A stretch of 64,000 nt of DNA from Dirofilaria immitis (Eukaryota; Nematoda; Chromadorea; Rhabditida; Onchocercidae): NCBI GenBank assembly GCA_024305405.1, contig JAKNDB010000098.1, forward strand, positions 1,887,501 through 1,951,500. Direction: 5' to 3'. Below the pieces are notes generated by a model that ran no database searches, was not told the DNA's origin, and saw nothing but the letters and a program-made list of their open reading frames with translations. Made by a program: the position numbers and the translations under genes. How positions within the stretch are numbered: the stretch's first letter is position 1; each line of letters opens with the position of its first letter. Below are positions 37,940 through 50,000 of the stretch, piece after piece.

Positions 37940-38535
37940 ATAATCTTAAATTTTCAATAATTCAATTATTTGATTTATATATTGATAATCAAAAATTGAT
38001 AACTAATAAATAACCTAAAACATTCAAATAATTCAACGATAATCTAAAACGTTCAATAATTCAACTATTTTTGATTTAGATAATGATAATCAATAAATAA
38101 CCTAAAACATTTAAGTAGTTCAACGATAATCTAAAATTTTTAATAATTCAACTATTTGATTTAGATAATGATAATCAATAAATAACCTAAAACATTCAAA
38201 TAATTCAACGATAATCTAAAATGTTCAATAATTCAACTATTTTTGATTTAGATAATGATAATCAATAAATAACCTAAAACATTTAAGTAGTTCAACGATA
38301 ATCTAAAATTTTTAATAATTCAACTATTTTTGATTTAGATAATGATAATCAATAAATAACCTAAAACATTCAAATAATTCAACGATAATCTAAAATGTTC
38401 AATAATTCAACTATTTTTGATTTAGATAATGATAATCAATAAATAACCTAAAACATTCAAATAATTCAACGATAATCTAAAATGTTCAATAATTCAACTA
38501 TTTTTGATTTAGATAATGATAATCAAAAATTGAGA
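37940..38535. repeat. 88-bp tandem repeat, six copies
   Basis: CCTAAAACATT occurs at 38013, 38101, 38185, 38272, 38360 and 38448 (spacings 88, 84, 87, 88, 88). Within the unit are CAACGATAATCTAAAA and CAATTAATTCAACTATTT-like words. The 84-bp copy lacks one TTTT. Flanking sequence (37900-38010) contains a diverged copy. Confidence 0.93.
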
Positions 38536-38935
38536 AATTGATGGATAAAGCGAAGTATGGATATGATAATTAGCATAGTGTAATTAAATATTTCATTTAA
38601 CATATATTTTATCAAAAGAATTTTATTCATTAATTAATTTCACAAAAAATCCTTTCTAATAGAATACAAATTTCAATTTGTTAATTTTCTATTTTTAATT
38701 ACATTTCCTTACAACCGGAAATTATTTATCAATTAATTTCATAATCTTTTCTAATATAATAGTATTTAAAAATTTAAATTATTTTTTCTAATTAAATTTA
38801 ATTTCAATATTTGATATATCTAACAGCATATCTAATTCAAATTACCTGTAATAAATGAAATATTTAATAAAATTATTGAAACATTTCCTAAGACAAAACA
38901 GACAAAAAAGCATAAAACATCTTAAATTATATCAC

Positions 38936-39062
38936 ATCAAATCAAATCAAATCAAATCCGATCAGATCACATCAAATCCGATCAAATTAAATTCGATCAA
39001 ATCAATCTGATCAAAACAAATCGCAATAAATCAAATCAAACCCGATCAAATCAAATCAATTA
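38936..39062. repeat. (ATCAA)n pentamer repeat
   Basis: ATCAAATCAAATC with CCGATCA variants for about 125 bases. No coding potential. Confidence 0.92.
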
Positions 39063-39154
39063 ATCATATACAAATAAATACATGTCCTAAATTGCACGCA
39101 ATATTATTTATTTGACGTTCAAATTTTTAAATCCATTTCATACGAAAATTTATT

Positions 39155-39440
39155 TCAAACATTCAAGAGAAAAAGAGAGAAAGAGAAAGAGAGAGAAAAA
39201 GGAAGAAGAAAAGAAAGGAACAGAGAGAGAAAAACAAGAAATAATGATGATAAAATTAAGATATTATAATATACTTAAACATTTTAAAAACAAAATTTTT
39301 ATATATAATTATTTATTTCAATGAGACGTAAAGAGATAGAAAGCAGGCGAGATAGAGTGAGAGACAGAGGGAGAAAGAAAAAGAGAGAGAGGGAAGAGAG
39401 AAAGAGCGAAGGAAAAGAAAGAAAAAATGAAAAAGAAAAG
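39155..39440. repeat. Two purine (GA-rich) tracts
   Basis: AGAGAAAAAGAGAGAAAGAG-type sequence at about 39165-39240 and again at about 39320-39440. The 70-codon plus frame at 39112 is a repeat artefact. Confidence 0.85.
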
Positions 39441-39549
39441 GTAATAAAAAACGAAAAACGAAAAACGAAAGATAAAAATTTATGATAACAAATTTATTTT
39501 TTTATCAGTAAAAAGATAGGTATAAAATGAATAAAATCTATATATCCCA

Positions 39550-39720
39550 TTCATCCATTCATTCATTCATTCATTCATTCATTCATTCATCCATCCATCC
39601 ATCCATTTATCAATCCATTTCATTTACCCATTTCATTTATTCATTTATTCACCTTATACATACATACATACATCTATCTATCAACTATATGTATGTATTC
39701 TAATTTATTCTTTCAATTAT
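39550..39720. repeat. (ATTC)n / (ATCC)n / (CATA)n microsatellites
   Basis: CATTCATTCATTCATTCATT passes into CATCCATCCATC and then ATACATACATACAT within about 130 bases. The mirror motif GAATGAATGAATG appears just downstream at 39747-39765, so the two could pair. Confidence 0.95.
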
Positions 39721-39775
39721 TAGTTGCTAGCGGATACGAATAAATTGAATGAATGAATGAATGTAATGAAATTTG

Positions 39776-40255
39776 TAAAAGGTAAAAACAAAGGCAAAGG
39801 TAAAAGCTAAGGTAAAGGCAAAAGCAAAGGTAAAGGCAAAGATAAAGGCAATGATAAAAGTAGAGGCAAAGATAAAAGCAAAAGTAATGATAAAAGTAGA
39901 GGCAAAGATAAAGGCAATGATAAAAGTAGAGGCAAAGATAAAAGCAAAAGTAATGATAAAAGTGGAGGCAAAGATAAAGGCAATGATAAAAGTAGAGGCA
40001 AAGATAAAAGCAAAAGTAATGATAAAAGTAGAGGCAAAGATAAAGGCAATGATAAAAGTAGAGGCAAAGATAAAAGCAAAAGTAATGATAAAAGTAGAGG
40101 CAAAGATAAAGGCAATGATAAAAGTAGAGGCAAAGATAAAAGCAAAAGTAATGATAAAAGTAGAGGCAAAGATAAAAGCAAAAGTAATGATAAAAGTAGA
40201 GGCAAAGATAAAAGCAAAAGTAATGATAAAAGTAAAGGTAAAAAGATAAAATAAA
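39776..40255. repeat. Hexamer-phased minisatellite with 30+36-bp higher-order unit
   Basis: Built from hexamers GGCAAA, GATAAA, AGCAAA, AGTAAT and AGTAGA. A 30-bp block alternates with a 36-bp block (66-bp higher-order unit, five times), then 36-bp blocks alone. Because every block is a multiple of six without stops in several phases, frames of 132 (plus), 136 and 186 codons (minus) are open together. A further plus frame reads GKDKGNDKSRGKDKSKSNDK and is joined to MKFVKGKNKGKGKS except for one TAA at about 39809. I treat none as a gene. Confidence 0.93.
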
Positions 40256-40544
40256 AGATATAAATATATTCAATTATTTAATAGTAAAAGAATGAATGCA
40301 TTGCTCTTTTTTTTTAAATATATTCGAATATAATTTATTTTTATTTTTTCATTTTCTTTTTTTCCTTTTAAAATTTCAATATCATATCATATCATATCAT
40401 AATATAATCAATATTGCATTAATGATTAATAAAAAGAAAAGAAGATATCGATCAAATTATCACATTAAATATTATCAATAACTATTTATTATGCATATTA
40501 TTATCATATAATTATATGATTATTATTATTATATATAAAACATG

Positions 40545-41255
40545 ATAACATATACATACCTATATACACATACACATACATACATACATACATACATACA
40601 CATACACATACATACGAATGCAATGATTAGTATTATATATAAAACATGGATAACATATCCATACATACATATACATACATGGCATACAAATACTACACAT
40701 AAAAATACGATGATTTTTATTATGCATAAAATATGTTAACATGCATATGCATACATATATAAACATATTATTCTTACTTACATACATACATACATTACAT
40801 ACAAATACATATATATATATTACACATACATAAGAATACATATATATACATATAAAGAATGTAATGGTTTATATACATACAACAAATACATAAACATACA
40901 CATACATACGTATATCACATACATACATGTACACACATACATAAATTTACATATATCATATAAAGAATGTAATGGTTTACATACATACATACATACAAAT
41001 ATACATACATACATACAAACATACATATATATATCATATAAAGAATTTAATGCTTCACATACATACATATAAACACACATACATATATACATATATATAT
41101 ATTTATCATATAAGTATACATATATCATATAAAGAATGTAATGGTTTACATACATACATACCTACACATACACATATATAGATACACACAAACATGCAAA
41201 CATACATACATACATACATGCATATATATATAAGTATATATATATATCATATAAA
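40545..41255. repeat. (CATA)n field with embedded unit
   Basis: CATACATACATACA runs alternate with a unit ATATAAAGAATGTAATGGTT, seen near 40850, 40960 and 41125, with variants near 41035 and 40612, spaced about 75-115 bases. Open frames on both strands are Tyr/Val/Cys/His repeats. Confidence 0.93.
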
Positions 41256-41259
41256 TGTA

Positions 41260-42755
41260 ATAAAATTTAAAAAAAAAAAGAATTATAATTTGAAGGTAGA
41301 AATGATAAAGTTAATAAAAACAAAAGAAATGATAAATATATAATTGATAGATAATTGATATTGGAAATATAATAATAATATTATATTCAAATTAAATTTT
41401 TCAATTAAAATTTTCCTTTTCTTTTAAATGTAATGTATAATTTTATTATTTTTATAAGAAAATAATCAAAATTTATGCGCTCTTTTTAAGCAATTATTTT
41501 AAAAAATTTTTTTACTTTTCTCTCAAATAATTTAATAATAATATATTGGAATTTAAAAAAATTATAATTAATATTTTTTGAAAATATTAATTATTATATT
41601 TATAATAAAGCAATTAAATGTTTTTTTGTATAATTTTCATATTATATAATATATTATATCAATAAATTTTAAAATTATTTCTGATAATACATTTAAAAAT
41701 CTTTTTCAATAATCAAAAGCGAAATCGACATCGAGATCGAGAATTATAAGAATCAGCACATATTGATTATATTATTGAAATAAAAATTAGATATTTAGTT
41801 TTAATTTAATTTTGATTATTTTATAATTCATATTTTGCAAAAAAAAATGCGATCATTTTAGCATAGTGATTAATTATATGAATTGATAAAATGATTGATA
41901 ATATTTATATATATTATATAATTATCATATATAATTGATATTATATCATTCATTTATATATTAGTATTTATTATCAATAATAACAATAATAATGAGATAT
42001 TTGATTAACTAATTATCATTCATTATCATATTTTAAAAAGTTTATACGATGAATAATTCATTAAAATTTAAATTAAGCAAAAGTAATTTATCACGCATTT
42101 ATTTATCTTAGACATGATTTCATAATAATTTATCATTTCCATTATTATTTATGATAACGATTTCAGTTAAGTACATGAATTAAAATGGAATTATTTATAA
42201 TTAATAAGTAAAGAGAAAAAGTATACGCTGATACGAAGTGCTAATAATGATAAGAGGAAATTAATAATGATAACAATATTTTAAAAAAATTTCCATTTCT
42301 TATTTTCATTTCCTTATATTTTAAATTAAATTTTTATGAATAAAATGAATGTTAGAAAATATTCGAATTCAAATTTATAAACAAAATAATAAGCTAAGTG
42401 ATAAATTACAAAAAATATCGAGATTATCGTGATAATAATTGATTTTTATTCTCAGGACAAAATAATCTTTATATTATAATGATACTTATGAAAATGATAA
42501 GCAATTTTCAACATAATTCTAAAAATTTTAATTCATATTTTTTAAGCAAAAGAAAATTTTGAATTTGATAATAATAAAACTTCAAATAATTTCGTTTTGC
42601 CAAAAATTTTTAGAAAAAATTTGTATAATATTTGAACAAAAAATTTCTTCTTTTTTGCTAAATTAATTGAATAATTAAATAATCAATTAATAAAGAATAT
42701 GTCTAATTTAGATATATATTATATGAGTATTTAATTTTTAAATATAAAATTAAAT
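41260..42755. other. AT-rich intergenic DNA, no gene seen
   Basis: One of the most A/T-rich parts of the window. A small GC island CGAAATCGACATCGAGATCG at about 41720 stands out but has no feature attached. No exon-like block. Confidence 0.6.
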
Positions 42756-43190
42756 ATTAAAAATCAAATCTAAAACAAACTTAATTAAATTTAATTAATA
42801 TGTGTTGTTGTCCTAATTTACATATATTTATTTTATGGCATAAATGAATAAATAATTTTTATATATAAAATTAAAAGTTCAAATAATAGAAATTAAATTT
42901 AAACAAATTTAATTAAATATATATTGTCCTAATTAACATATATATATACGTATATTTATATGGCATAAATGAATAAATAATTTTTAAATATAAAATTAAA
43001 AGTTCAAATAATAGAAATTAAATTTAAACAAATTTAATTAAATATATATTGTCCTAATTAACATATATATATATATACGTATATTTATATGGCATAAATG
43101 AATAAATAATTTTTTAAATATAAAATTAAAAGTTCAAATAATAGAAATTAAATTTAAACAAATTTAATTAAATATATTTTAATAAATATA
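42755..43190. repeat. About 120-bp tandem repeat, three to four copies
   Basis: Unit TAAAATTAAAAGTTCAAATA, ATAGAAATTAAATTTAAACA, then TGTCCTAATTAACATATATA and TTTATATGGCATAAATGAAT. Copies differ mainly in the length of the (TA)n run before ACGTATATTT. Confidence 0.92.
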
Positions 43191-43519
43191 TGCATATCGT
43201 ATCGTATAAATTTCCTCGCTAATCAATTTCTATATTTATTAAAAATTTAGAAAAAATAAAAATAAAAAAAGCTACCGTATTTTAATTAAACGTTTGAATA
43301 TTTTTTTTTCTTTTTAAATAATCATAAATTTTGCTATATATTTTAACAATATATATTAAAAGCAAAATTAAATAATTCATTTTTTTTTTATTGCTATCAC
43401 TGCTTGATAAATTATTATCATAACTTGCAATTGCTATGAAATTTTAAAACTGCAAAAATAATATTCTCGTAAAAGAAAAAAAGTATTCTTTCAATATTTT
43501 TAATAAAATGATATGATTA

Positions 43520-44185
43520 TTGATAAAATTGATTTGCATGTAAAGTATTACTATTTATTTGATTGTATTCTTGATAAAGCCATTTATTCCATATTTTTAA
43601 TCAAATGATATTTATTAATGATAAAATTATCGTATGCAAAATATTACTATCTATTTGATTATATTCTCGGCAAAGCATTTATTTCATATATCTAATCAAA
43701 TAATACAATTAGTCATGAAATTACTCGCATGCGTAAATTTAATGTCTACTTGATTGTATTCTCGAAAAAAAAAAAAATTCATTCAATACTTTTAATAAAA
43801 TGCTATGATTAATGATAAAATTATTCATAGTGCCAAATGCTACTATTTCTCTCGAAAAATATAAAACTCTCGAGAAAAAAAATTCATTCAATGCTTTAAA
43901 ATACAGCGATATGATTATTAGTAATATTAGTTATAAGAAAAATTTTTCTCAAATAAATGATAATACTTTTGATGAAATGATATGATTAATGATAAAATTA
44001 TTCGTATGCATAAAGTAACCATTTCTCTCGAAAAAAAAAAAGCTCACTTAATGCTTTAAAATACAACGATATGATTATTGATAACATTAATTTATAAGAT
44101 AAATTTTTGTCAAGTAAATGATAATACTGCTAATGAAATGATACAGCTAATGATAAAATTATTCGCATACATAATTTTATCATTT
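43520..44185. repeat. Degenerate repeat of roughly 110-130 bp, five copies
   Basis: Shared order: ATGATA(T)GATTAATGATAAAA, then TTATTCGTATGC, then a TACTATTTCTCTCGAAAA or TTGATTGTATTCTCG block and TTCATTCAATGCTTTAA. Copies are diverged and irregular in spacing. Confidence 0.8.
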
Positions 44186-45004
44186 ACTTCATTGTACAAT
44201 CTATAATTCACTACAAATGTAAACATTAATTGTAATTAAAATATTAATTTAACAAATATAAAATTTTATCTAAAAATTTTTTGATTTAAAAATTCTTCTA
44301 AAAAAAAAAAATAATTTAGAAAAGTTGTCAAAGAAGAAGGAAAAAGAATAAAAGAATTAAATGAAAAATTAATATTTAACAATTGAGAAAATTTAATTCG
44401 AAATAATAAATTGAATAAAAGGAAGAGAAGAAAAAAAAGGATTAGTAAAGAATATTTCTTATGAAATAAATTATTAATTTCTTTCATTGAAACTATAACT
44501 TTTTCTTTTCTTTTTTTTTTGCTCAAATTCATTTGTTATCAAAAATATTTCAATTATCATTTTGTATTATCATTATTATTATTATTATTATTACTATTAA
44601 ATATGAATGACAATTCTTTTGAATTAAATAGCACATTTTTTATGCTTATTTCAATTTTTCTATTTTATCTCAAATTTTGCTTAGCATTTCATAAATTTAT
44701 CAAAGGAAGAAAAAAAAAAAAAACTAATCATTTTTTTAAATAGCTTTAAAATATGCATTTATTATTATCATCATATATTAAAATTTGAAAAAAAGTAAAA
44801 AGGATTTGAAAAAAAGTCAGAAAAAAGAATAATTCAATAATGATAAGATAAGTGATAAGAAATTTTTTAGAAATATAAAATTATACATCAAAAGGTATGA
44901 TGATAAACATTTTTTTTATTGATTATATTTTAAAATGACACGCAAATATTTACGGTATAATATTATATGTGAATGCTTCATAAGATTGCTTTTATTTTGT
45001 TCAA

Positions 45005-45540
45005 TAATAAATAACATCATACTTACTGATTCAATAACAAAATATTGCCATATTTGCTGATTCAATAATAAATATTACCATATTTACTAATTCAATAATA
45101 AATATTATCGTATTTATTGATTCAGTAACAAATATTACAGTATTTACTGATTCAGTAATGAATATTACAGCATTTATTGACTCAATAATGAATATTACCA
45201 TATTTACTGATTCAATGATAAATATCATCGTATTTATTGATTCAATAATAAATATTACCGTGTTTATTGTATCAACAAATATTACCATATTTACTGATCC
45301 AATAATAAATATTAATGTATTTACTGATTCAATAATAAGTATCACTAGGTTTGCTGATTCAGTAATAAACATTACCGTATTTACTGATTCAATAGTAAAT
45401 ATTAACGCATTTATTGGTGCAATAACAAACTTATAGTGTTTACTGATTCAGTAATGAATATTACCGTATTTATTGATTCAATAATAAATATTACCGTATT
45501 TACTGATTCAATAATAAATACCATAATATTCAGTAACACA
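45005..45540. repeat. 30-bp tandem repeat, about 17 copies
   Basis: Unit TTACTGATTCAATAATAAAT, then ATTACCGTAT. The period is a multiple of three, and frames of 113 codons (minus) and 92 codons (plus) stay open across it, reading as (I)ESVNTVIFI and DSIINITVFT-type repeats. Diverged copies with TGATC, GTATC and GGTGC changes break the pattern. No start context or splice signal supports translation. Confidence 0.92.
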
Positions 45541-46396
45541 TTTGCTATGTAATTATTTTTAAATTATCAAAATTTTGAAAAATAATTATAAATTTTTAAA
45601 GAATGTGCTTTTTTTTCTTACTAATTGCATAATTATTTATGTCGGATACAATGATGTATTAGCCGATTTATTCATTTTTCTTTTATTTTGGTTGAATTTA
45701 TCATTGATTAAATTGCTGATAAACTAATCAGAAGCATTGAAACAATATAAATGAGAGAGAAGACGATTTCTGATTCTAAAAGTGAAATATTATCAAATGA
45801 TATGATGATATTATTATAGCCATAATTAATTAGAAAATTTTAATGGAGCAATATGTTGGAATAAAACACCGGAATACTGATTTGATAGACTGATACGAGC
45901 ATCAAGAATTAGTAATCAAATAAAAATTTTTTTCTTTCGTTCAAAATTATCTATGTCATAGATTTCAGAAACGATATAGCAAAAATGATATGATAATTAT
46001 TATCACTTCAAAATATTTATATAATCTTATAATTAACGATGACATTTTTTTCTAAATAATTAATTTAGTAATTAAAATTGAATGTATTAAATAAATTTTT
46101 GAAACGAAATGAATGATTCGTTTTTTTCAATTCTTATTTCATTATAAAATAAAAATAATAATTTTCTATTGAAATTAAAAAAATTACAATAGATTAACAT
46201 AAATATTTTTAGAAAAAAATCAAAAATACATAAATATCATCATTTCATATGTATGAATTTAATTAATTACTTAATTTCTTCATTTCAAATTATATATCGT
46301 ATAGCAATTGAAAATTTTCAAAACATTTTATTCATATTTATTATATATTCCATCAAGACAAAAAAAAATAATAACAATAAATAATCAGAATATAAT

Positions 46397-47941
46397 TTAA
46401 ACAGGTCTATAAGCAAATTCCACTCTGCCACCGGGTTTTTTCATACATCTGTAAAAAATGATAAATTTTATTTGATTAATGAAAAAATCGTTATCATAAA
46501 TAATCACTATAATTACAATGTCGTATCATTTATGATTATCATAAATAAGAACTACCGGATTTTTTCATACATCTATAAATGATATCATTCTCATATGCAA
46601 TCACTGTAATTACAATGTCTTATCACTTGGGATTATCATAAATAAGAACCAACGGATTTTTTCATACATTTATAAATGATAAATTTTGTTTGATTAATGA
46701 AAAAATTGTTATCACAAATAATCATTATGATTACAATGTATTATCATTTCTAATAATCATAAATAAGAAGTGATAATGACAATTTTTATAATTCTATTCT
46801 TATATTCATAATAGTTTTTATAATAATTTCAATGAAAAAAAAATAATTTACATTTTTACTTTTTCTATAATTCACGCATAAATTTTATCATTAATGTCAA
46901 AGTTCAACTTCAGCTGTATAAAAATTTAGGATCAGAATTGGAAGCATAAATTTTAGAAGTTCTAATTGATCAGATACGAACAGGTGATTAGTAATATCAA
47001 TAGGTTAATATTTAATAAATCAGTTTGCTAAATTTAATCCAAAATTTGTATTTCTTAATATTATTATCATAATTGTCGATATATATGATTCGAGAATTTG
47101 AAAAATCTCTCATTAATTTCTCATCTTCTAATACAGTATTTATTCACGTTAAAAAATAGCAACAAAAATATATCATTGCAAAAAAAACCTGAGGAAAACG
47201 TGAATAAAACGTCAATACTTACGTGTAATTTCTTCCACCTTCAATAAATACACTTCCTACATGTAATCGAAAGCCACCAGGTGCTAAACATGCCGTAATT
47301 TTTGTACGCCATGATCCATCAGGGCTTACTTCACAGGTTAATTCAAAATTCTTCTGAGTCTTAAATTTATTTTTTAATTATTTCAAATAAAAAATTTTTA
47401 ATAATTAATTAATGCTATTAGAAAAAGAAAAAATTTATATATTTTCAAAATAATAAAAATTAATCGACCAATTTTTTTTTAACAAAATTAATTTATTATC
47501 ACATATAATAATTCATAAATGATTAATGCTTATTTAATCATATCAATTATATTCTAAGCATTAAAGAAAAAAATGATAATAACGTTGAAAAGGGAAGAAA
47601 AAATTTTCTTCTCGAAAATGATAATAAAATTAATATATTCGAATAAATATAACTGATTTCGATCAATTCTGATATGATATAAAATAATTTTTGCTAATCA
47701 TTTTATCAATAACTAATATCACAATTTAAATTAAAATATTTCATTTATGTAATTATTTTTAAACTTCATTTAATATGATCGCTTTTTAGCATAAACAAAA
47801 ATAATAAACAAGACACACAAAAAAAAAAATGATAAGCTTAACCCATGTATCACCATCTTTATATACTTTATCATTTACTACACATGCTTGATCAATATTT
47901 GCTGCAATTAGAAATATAACTATTCCGACCAAAATTTTCAT
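46397..47941 (-). CDS. Small secreted protein, MIG-18-like fibronectin type I fold
   Basis: Three exons: 47941-47843, 47353-47223 and 46448-46397, giving 93 residues. The N-terminus MKILVGIVIFLIAANIDQA is a signal peptide; the mature part starts near CVVNDKVYKDGDTW. Cysteines at CVVND, LTCEV, TACLAP and YTCMKK follow the C-x-G-x-Y-x-DG-x-W ... C ... C ... C layout of the nematode MIG-18/MIG-6-type fibronectin-I-like domain, whose members are extracellular matrix proteins. All splice sites are canonical and the frame needs no correction, unlike the other genes here. It ends GGRVEFAYRPV. The family call rests on motif spacing only; a different small cysteine-rich secreted family is possible. 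The acceptor of exon 3 is part of a tandem repeat (46430-46770), and a GC-rich motif lies about 80 bases upstream of the ATG. Confidence 0.78.
46430..46775. repeat. Exon-3 acceptor of the secreted-protein gene in three tandem copies
   Basis: CGG(G/A)TTTTTTCATACAT(C/T)T recurs at 46432, 46556 and 46653 (spacings about 123 and 97), each followed by TGATTAATGAAAAAAT-type or ATTACAATGT(C/A) intron sequence. The middle copy keeps a usable acceptor (TTATAG) and would encode CMKKSGSSYL then stop. The third copy has TTATAA and has lost the AG. Confidence 0.9.
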
Positions 47942-48020
47942 GCAGTAGTATTATTATTATAATAATTATTGGAATCTAAATTTGAATTTAATTACTTATT
48001 TTATGTAATTTTAAATTACC

Positions 48021-48033
48021 GCGCGCTGCAAAA
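48021..48033 (-). promoter_or_regulatory. GCGCGC-containing 13-mer upstream of the secreted-protein gene
   Basis: On the minus strand this reads TTTTGCAGCGCGC, about 80 bases upstream of the ATG at 47941. It looks like a 3' splice site followed by a GC cluster and may be a trans-splice acceptor or promoter element. The same 13 bases in the same orientation occur once more, at 59207-59219. Function inferred only. Confidence 0.4.
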
Positions 48034-48234
48034 CGATTGATTAAATAAAATTGAGCGATAAATAAATTATAAATAATAAATTAAACAACAGGAAAAGAGA
48101 AAGAATTCTATTTATATGAAAATAAATTTTTTTTTTTCTCAAACAATATATTATATTTTGAATAATTTAATATATTTCAAGTATTACATATTTCATTTTA
48201 TTTCATTTATTAAAATATTATAAACAATAAAGGA

Positions 48235-48461
48235 TAGATTATTAAATCATGATTTGGAAATTATAATAATGATAATAGTGATAGGGTAATTCATAATGAT
48301 GATAATAAATCGATTCTTTTAAATGTTGTATAAATGATGAATTTATAAAATTTTAGTCTATAAATTTATGATAATAGCGACAAATCGATTCGCTTAAAAT
48401 TTTGACATAATAATAGTAATAATAATAATAATAATAATCATCCATGTTAATAATAATAATA

Positions 48462-48526
<65 letters not shown>

Positions 48527-48900
48527 TAATAACAATAGTAATAACAATAATAAAAATAACAATAATGGTAATAATAATGATAATAATAATAATGATAATA
48601 ATAACAATAACAATAATAATAACAATAATAATAATAATAATAATAATAAACTGACTGATAATAACAAAGGATAAGGAATAGATCATTAAACCATGGTTGG
48701 GAAATTATATTAATGATAATAATGATAAAACAATTTATAACAATGATAATAAATTGATTCTTTGAAATGCAGTATAAATGATAAATTTATAAAATTTCAG
48801 TTTATAAATTTATGATAATAGCGATAAATCGATTCGCCTAAGATTTTAATGTAATAACATTAATAATAATAATAATAACAATAAACTGATTGATAATAAT
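48235..48900. repeat. 440-bp duplication flanking an (AAT)n expansion
   Basis: Two related blocks (about 48235-48415 and 48668-48855) share ATTAAA(T)CATG, TAAATTTATGATAATAGCGA and AAATCGATTCGC. Each is followed by an (AAT)n tract; the first has expanded to 48418-48655 with AAC interruptions. Poly-Asn and poly-Leu/Ile frames through it are artefacts. Confidence 0.9.
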
Positions 48901-49264
48901 AATAACAAATAATGATAATGATCGAAATGTTTATTTGATTTTTCGCAACAATTTTAATATATTCAAATATCAATGTCAATCATTTTTTTTTATTGATAAT
49001 AATATTTTATCCTACCTAATGCAAATATACATACATACATATATGTTAATCAAATAAATTTATTATTAGTATATAAATTAATAGCAAAATTAATAAGAAA
49101 TGAAAAATTTCAAAGATTTTATACAATTCAATTATAAATTGAATTATTGTTTCATTACAAATTTTCAACTTAAACAATTAGAAATTAATAAAAGTTTGAA
49201 TAAAATTTATGTACTTCAAAAGTTTCAGTAAGAATTAGAAGAACAAATTTTAATGAACGAAAAA

Positions 49265-49405
49265 AAATTTTGGCATTAATTAATAAAATAATCAAATATT
49301 TAATGATCGTATAATTGGCATTAATTAATAAAATAATTAAGTATTTAATTATCATATAATTGGCATTAATTAATAAAATAATTAAGTATTTAATTATCAT
49401 ATAAT
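49265..49405. repeat. 45-bp tandem repeat, three copies
   Basis: GGCATTAATTAATAAAATAA, then TTAAGTATTTAATTATCATA and TAATT, three times. The multiple-of-three period leaves a 71-codon minus frame reading IIKYLIILLINANY repeats, judged not to be a gene. Confidence 0.92.
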
Positions 49406-49529
49406 TATAGATATTTTAAATATCACTCCCAAAGTCTAATTGTTGCATGTAAATGGTTATTTTTAAATAATTTTGAAATATAAACTGACAAAATCGAACA
49501 AAATTAATGAATTCAGGAAATAACAAACA

Positions 49530-50000
49530 AAATGTGAGAAATGAGAAAGGGAAAAAGGAAAAAAATTAGATATAAAAGAGAGAAATTATAAATCAAGATA
49601 GGAAAAATAAAAGAAAATGTTAAGAATAAAAAGAAGAGATAGAAAGAATTAGGAATAAAAATAGGAGAATAAAAGTCAGGGACGTGAAAAATTAAAAATG
49701 AAAAATCAGGAATAGAAAAGAAAAAGGAAAAGATCGAGGATGAAAACGATAAAGCGAAAAATGAGGAATAGAAAAGAGGAAGTGAAAAAAATGGGAATAG
49801 AAAAGCAAAAAAACATCAGGGATGAAAAAGATCAAGTGAAAAATAAAGAATAGGAAAAATAAGAAATGAAAACAAAATTAGAATAGCAAAAGAAAGTGAG
49901 GAATTAGAAAAGAAAAAGAACAAGTAAAAAACGAGGAATAGAAAAGAATAAGAGAAAAAAAGTTAGGAATAGAAAAGAAAAATGGAAAAGTAAAATTATT
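49530..50000. repeat. Purine-rich degenerate repeat
   Basis: Long A/G-rich stretch with a GGAATAGAAAAGA-AAAA-TGAA module of about 30-40 bases repeated roughly 10 times. Minus frames of 86 and 103 codons (Phe/Leu/Ser-rich) arise from it. Confidence 0.82.

Noticed and set aside
39713..40273. Minus-strand 186-codon open frame ending in a Tyr/Cys/Phe/Leu repeat
   Set aside because: It is the complement of the hexamer minisatellite; other frames over the same DNA are equally open, so openness is no evidence of coding.
48353..48686. Poly-Asn (plus) and poly-Leu/Ile (minus) frames
   Set aside because: Pure translation of the (AAT)n expansion.
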